DNA of 64,000 nucleotides, from NCBI RefSeq assembly GCF_965230735.1, contig NZ_OZ246016.1, positions 1,364,001-1,428,000 on the forward strand, written 5' to 3'. The notes below the pieces were generated by a model, which was not told where the DNA came from, searched no databases, and was given only the letters and a program-made list of their open reading frames with translations. A program made the translations under genes and the position numbers. This DNA is from Motiliproteus sp965230735. GTDB taxonomy: Bacteria > Pseudomonadota > Gammaproteobacteria > Pseudomonadales > Balneatricaceae. Shown piece after piece: positions 62,744 through 64,000 of this stretch (the stretch's first letter is position 1; each line of letters starts with the position of its first letter).

Positions 62744-63910
62744 TCAGTTACCGATGAACAGTTCGCGACCGATCAGCATCCGGCGGATTTCGGACGTACC
62801 GGCGCCGATTTCGTACAGCTTGGCATCACGCAGCAGGCGACCGCTGGCGAATTCGTTGATGTAACCGTTACCGCCCAGCAGCTGGATGGTATCCAGCGCC
62901 ATCTTGGTGGCCAGCTCGGCGCTGTAGAGGATCGCACCGGCAGCATCCTTACGGGTGGTCTCGCCACGATCGCAGGCCTTGGCCACCGCGTAGACGTAGG
63001 ACTTGGCCGCGTTCATGCCGGTGTACATATCGGCGATCTTGCCCTGTACCAGCTGGAACTCACCGATCGACTGGCCGAACTGCTTGCGGTCGCGGATGTA
63101 GGGGACGGCCAGGTCCATGCAGGAATCCATGATCCCCAGCGGACCGGCAGACAGTACTGCGCGCTCGTAGTCGAGGCCGCTCATCAGTACCTTCACGCCC
63201 TTGTTCAGCTCACCCAGGATGTTCTCCTTCGGAACCACGCAATCTTCGAATACCAGCTCGCAGGTGTTGGAGCCGCGCATGCCCAGCTTGTCCAGCTTCT
63301 GTGCCCGAGAGAAGCCCGGTGCATCGCGCTCGACGATAAAGGCGGTGATGCCGTGCGGGCCTGCGGAGGTGTCGGTCTTGGCGTAGATCACGTAGACATT
63401 GGCGTCCGGACCGTTGGTGATCCACATCTTGTTGCCGTTGAGCAGGAAGTGGTCGCCGTTATCACGGGCGGTCAATTTCATGCTGACCACGTCGGAACCG
63501 GCGTTGGGCTCGGACATCGCCAGGGCGCCGATGTGTTCGCCGCTGATCAGCTTGGGCAGGTACTTCTGCTTCTGCTCTTCATTGCCGTTGCGGTTGATCT
63601 GGTTGACGCACAGGTTGGAGTGGGCGCCATAGGACAGGCCGACAGAAGCGGAAGCCCGGCTGATCTCCTGCATCGCGACCACGTGGGCCAGGTAACCCAT
63701 CTCAACACCGCCGTACTGCTCCGGTACGGTGATACCCAGCAGACCCATCTCACCGAACTTCTTCCACAACTCGTTCGGGAAGGCGTTTTCCTGGTCGATT
63801 TTTTCGGCGTTGGGGGCGATCTCGGCGGCGGCAAATGCATTGACCTGCTCGCGCAGCATGTCGACGGTTTCACCCAGATCGAAGTTAAAACCTTTATAGC
63901 TGGAAATCAT
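62744..63910 (-). CDS. ivd: Isovaleryl-CoA dehydrogenase
   Basis: 388-residue acyl-CoA dehydrogenase of leucine catabolism, isovaleryl-CoA to 3-methylcrotonyl-CoA, FAD-dependent. FAD/substrate motifs AMSEPNAGSDVVSMKL near 132 and KMWITNGP near 160. The catalytic Glu in LDYERAVLSAGPLGIMD near residue 250 lies at the position special to isovaleryl-CoA dehydrogenases, not the later one used by other members. Ends QLLGGNGYINEFASGRLLRDAK. Likely the first enzyme step after the keto-acid dehydrogenase encoded 10 kb away. Confidence 0.94.
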   Translation of the reverse strand: MISSYKGFNFDLGETVDMLREQVNAFAAAEIAPNAEKIDQENAFPNELWKKFGEMGLLGITVPEQYGGVEMGYLAHVVAMQEISRASASVGLSYGAHSNLCVNQINRNGNEEQKQKYLPKLISGEHIGALAMSEPNAGSDVVSMKLTARDNGDHFLLNGNKMWITNGPDANVYVIYAKTDTSAGPHGITAFIVERDAPGFSRAQKLDKLGMRGSNTCELVFEDCVVPKENILGELNKGVKVLMSGLDYERAVLSAGPLGIMDSCMDLAVPYIRDRKQFGQSIGEFQLVQGKIADMYTGMNAAKSYVYAVAKACDRGETTRKDAAGAILYSAELATKMALDTIQLLGGNGYINEFASGRLLRDAKLYEIGAGTSEIRRMLIGRELFIGN

Positions 63911-64000
63911 GATGCTGATCCCTCGTTGGAATTATTTATGTTGCCGGTTTCGATCACGGCAGTCAGGGCCGGAAGCCGATCGAAGTTGGATAGCCTGCAT

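Noticed and set aside
63911..64000. End of an upstream gene on the minus strand before ivd
   Set aside because: One frame is open up to the ivd start, but 90 bases are too few to identify a product; it could be the tail of a regulator or chance.

Overview
The window is a G+C-rich chromosomal segment (the coding parts look close to 60% G+C by eye) from a gammaproteobacterium. The gene set points to a marine, facultatively denitrifying Oceanospirillales/Pseudomonas-like bacterium: norCBDQEF with NorR, perfect or near-perfect Anr/FNR-type boxes, yidD, ppk/ppx, an OlsF-type ornithine-lipid synthase, branched-chain keto-acid dehydrogenase and leucine-degradation genes. This is inferred from gene content only; there is no rRNA or other phylogenetic marker. 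No rRNA, tRNA, CRISPR array, transposase or integrase gene was seen.

Layout. 1-6.4 kb: start of a PAS sensor protein, cysK, an SLC5-STAC protein without a kinase, yidD, a Na/Pi cotransporter with a small partner. 6.4-9.3 kb: sixA-like phosphatase and ppk, the latter behind a phoA-like PHO box. 9.3-16.8 kb: norR and the nitric oxide reductase cluster norCB-norDQEF, with a rich regulatory region and a structured RNA between norB and norD. 16.9-30.6 kb: a phosphonate region on the minus strand: phnW-phnX with a PhnR-like GntR regulator and its palindromic operator, a phosphonate-associated EamA permease, then an operon of an alkaline-phosphatase-superfamily enzyme, a HAD phosphatase, a family-5 binding protein, two permeases, a fused ATPase, a LysR regulator and two half-size transporters. 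30.7-34.5 kb: a benzoate-type transporter with a XRE-cupin regulator and paired operators, then a class III nucleotide cyclase. 34.5-41.1 kb: yhcC, two SGNH hydrolases, ppx, and the plcP-agt pair for phosphorus-free glycolipids behind a four-unit PHO array. 41.8-43.7 kb: two A+T-rich integron gene cassettes (an ankyrin protein and a Shedu-like DUF4263 nuclease), each with an attC site, with no integrase. 44.2-45.9 kb: olsF, again behind a four-unit PHO array. 46-49 kb: a binding lipoprotein paired with a membrane diguanylate cyclase. 49.2-59.3 kb: Lrp/LysE pair, branched-chain keto-acid dehydrogenase E1a-E1b-E2 (no E3), a Ser/Thr kinase, LysR, DUF3014 protein and a thioesterase. 59.3-59.9 kb: hairpin-rich DNA without a gene. 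59.9-63.9 kb: acetoacetyl-CoA synthetase, TetR, isovaleryl-CoA dehydrogenase.

Two themes tie the window together. The first is phosphorus economy: polyphosphate (ppk, ppx), phosphate transport, aminoethylphosphonate breakdown (phnWX), and replacement of phospholipids by glycolipids (plcP-agt) and ornithine lipids (olsF). Three of these promoters carry PHO boxes with the same 10-base gap to the -10 element as E. coli phoA, and plcP and olsF share an almost identical core. The second is low-oxygen nitrogen metabolism: the norC promoter appears to superimpose a sigma54/NorR promoter and an FNR/Dnr class II promoter on the same predicted start point. The clearest accessory insertion is the cassette pair, whose boundaries can be read to the base.
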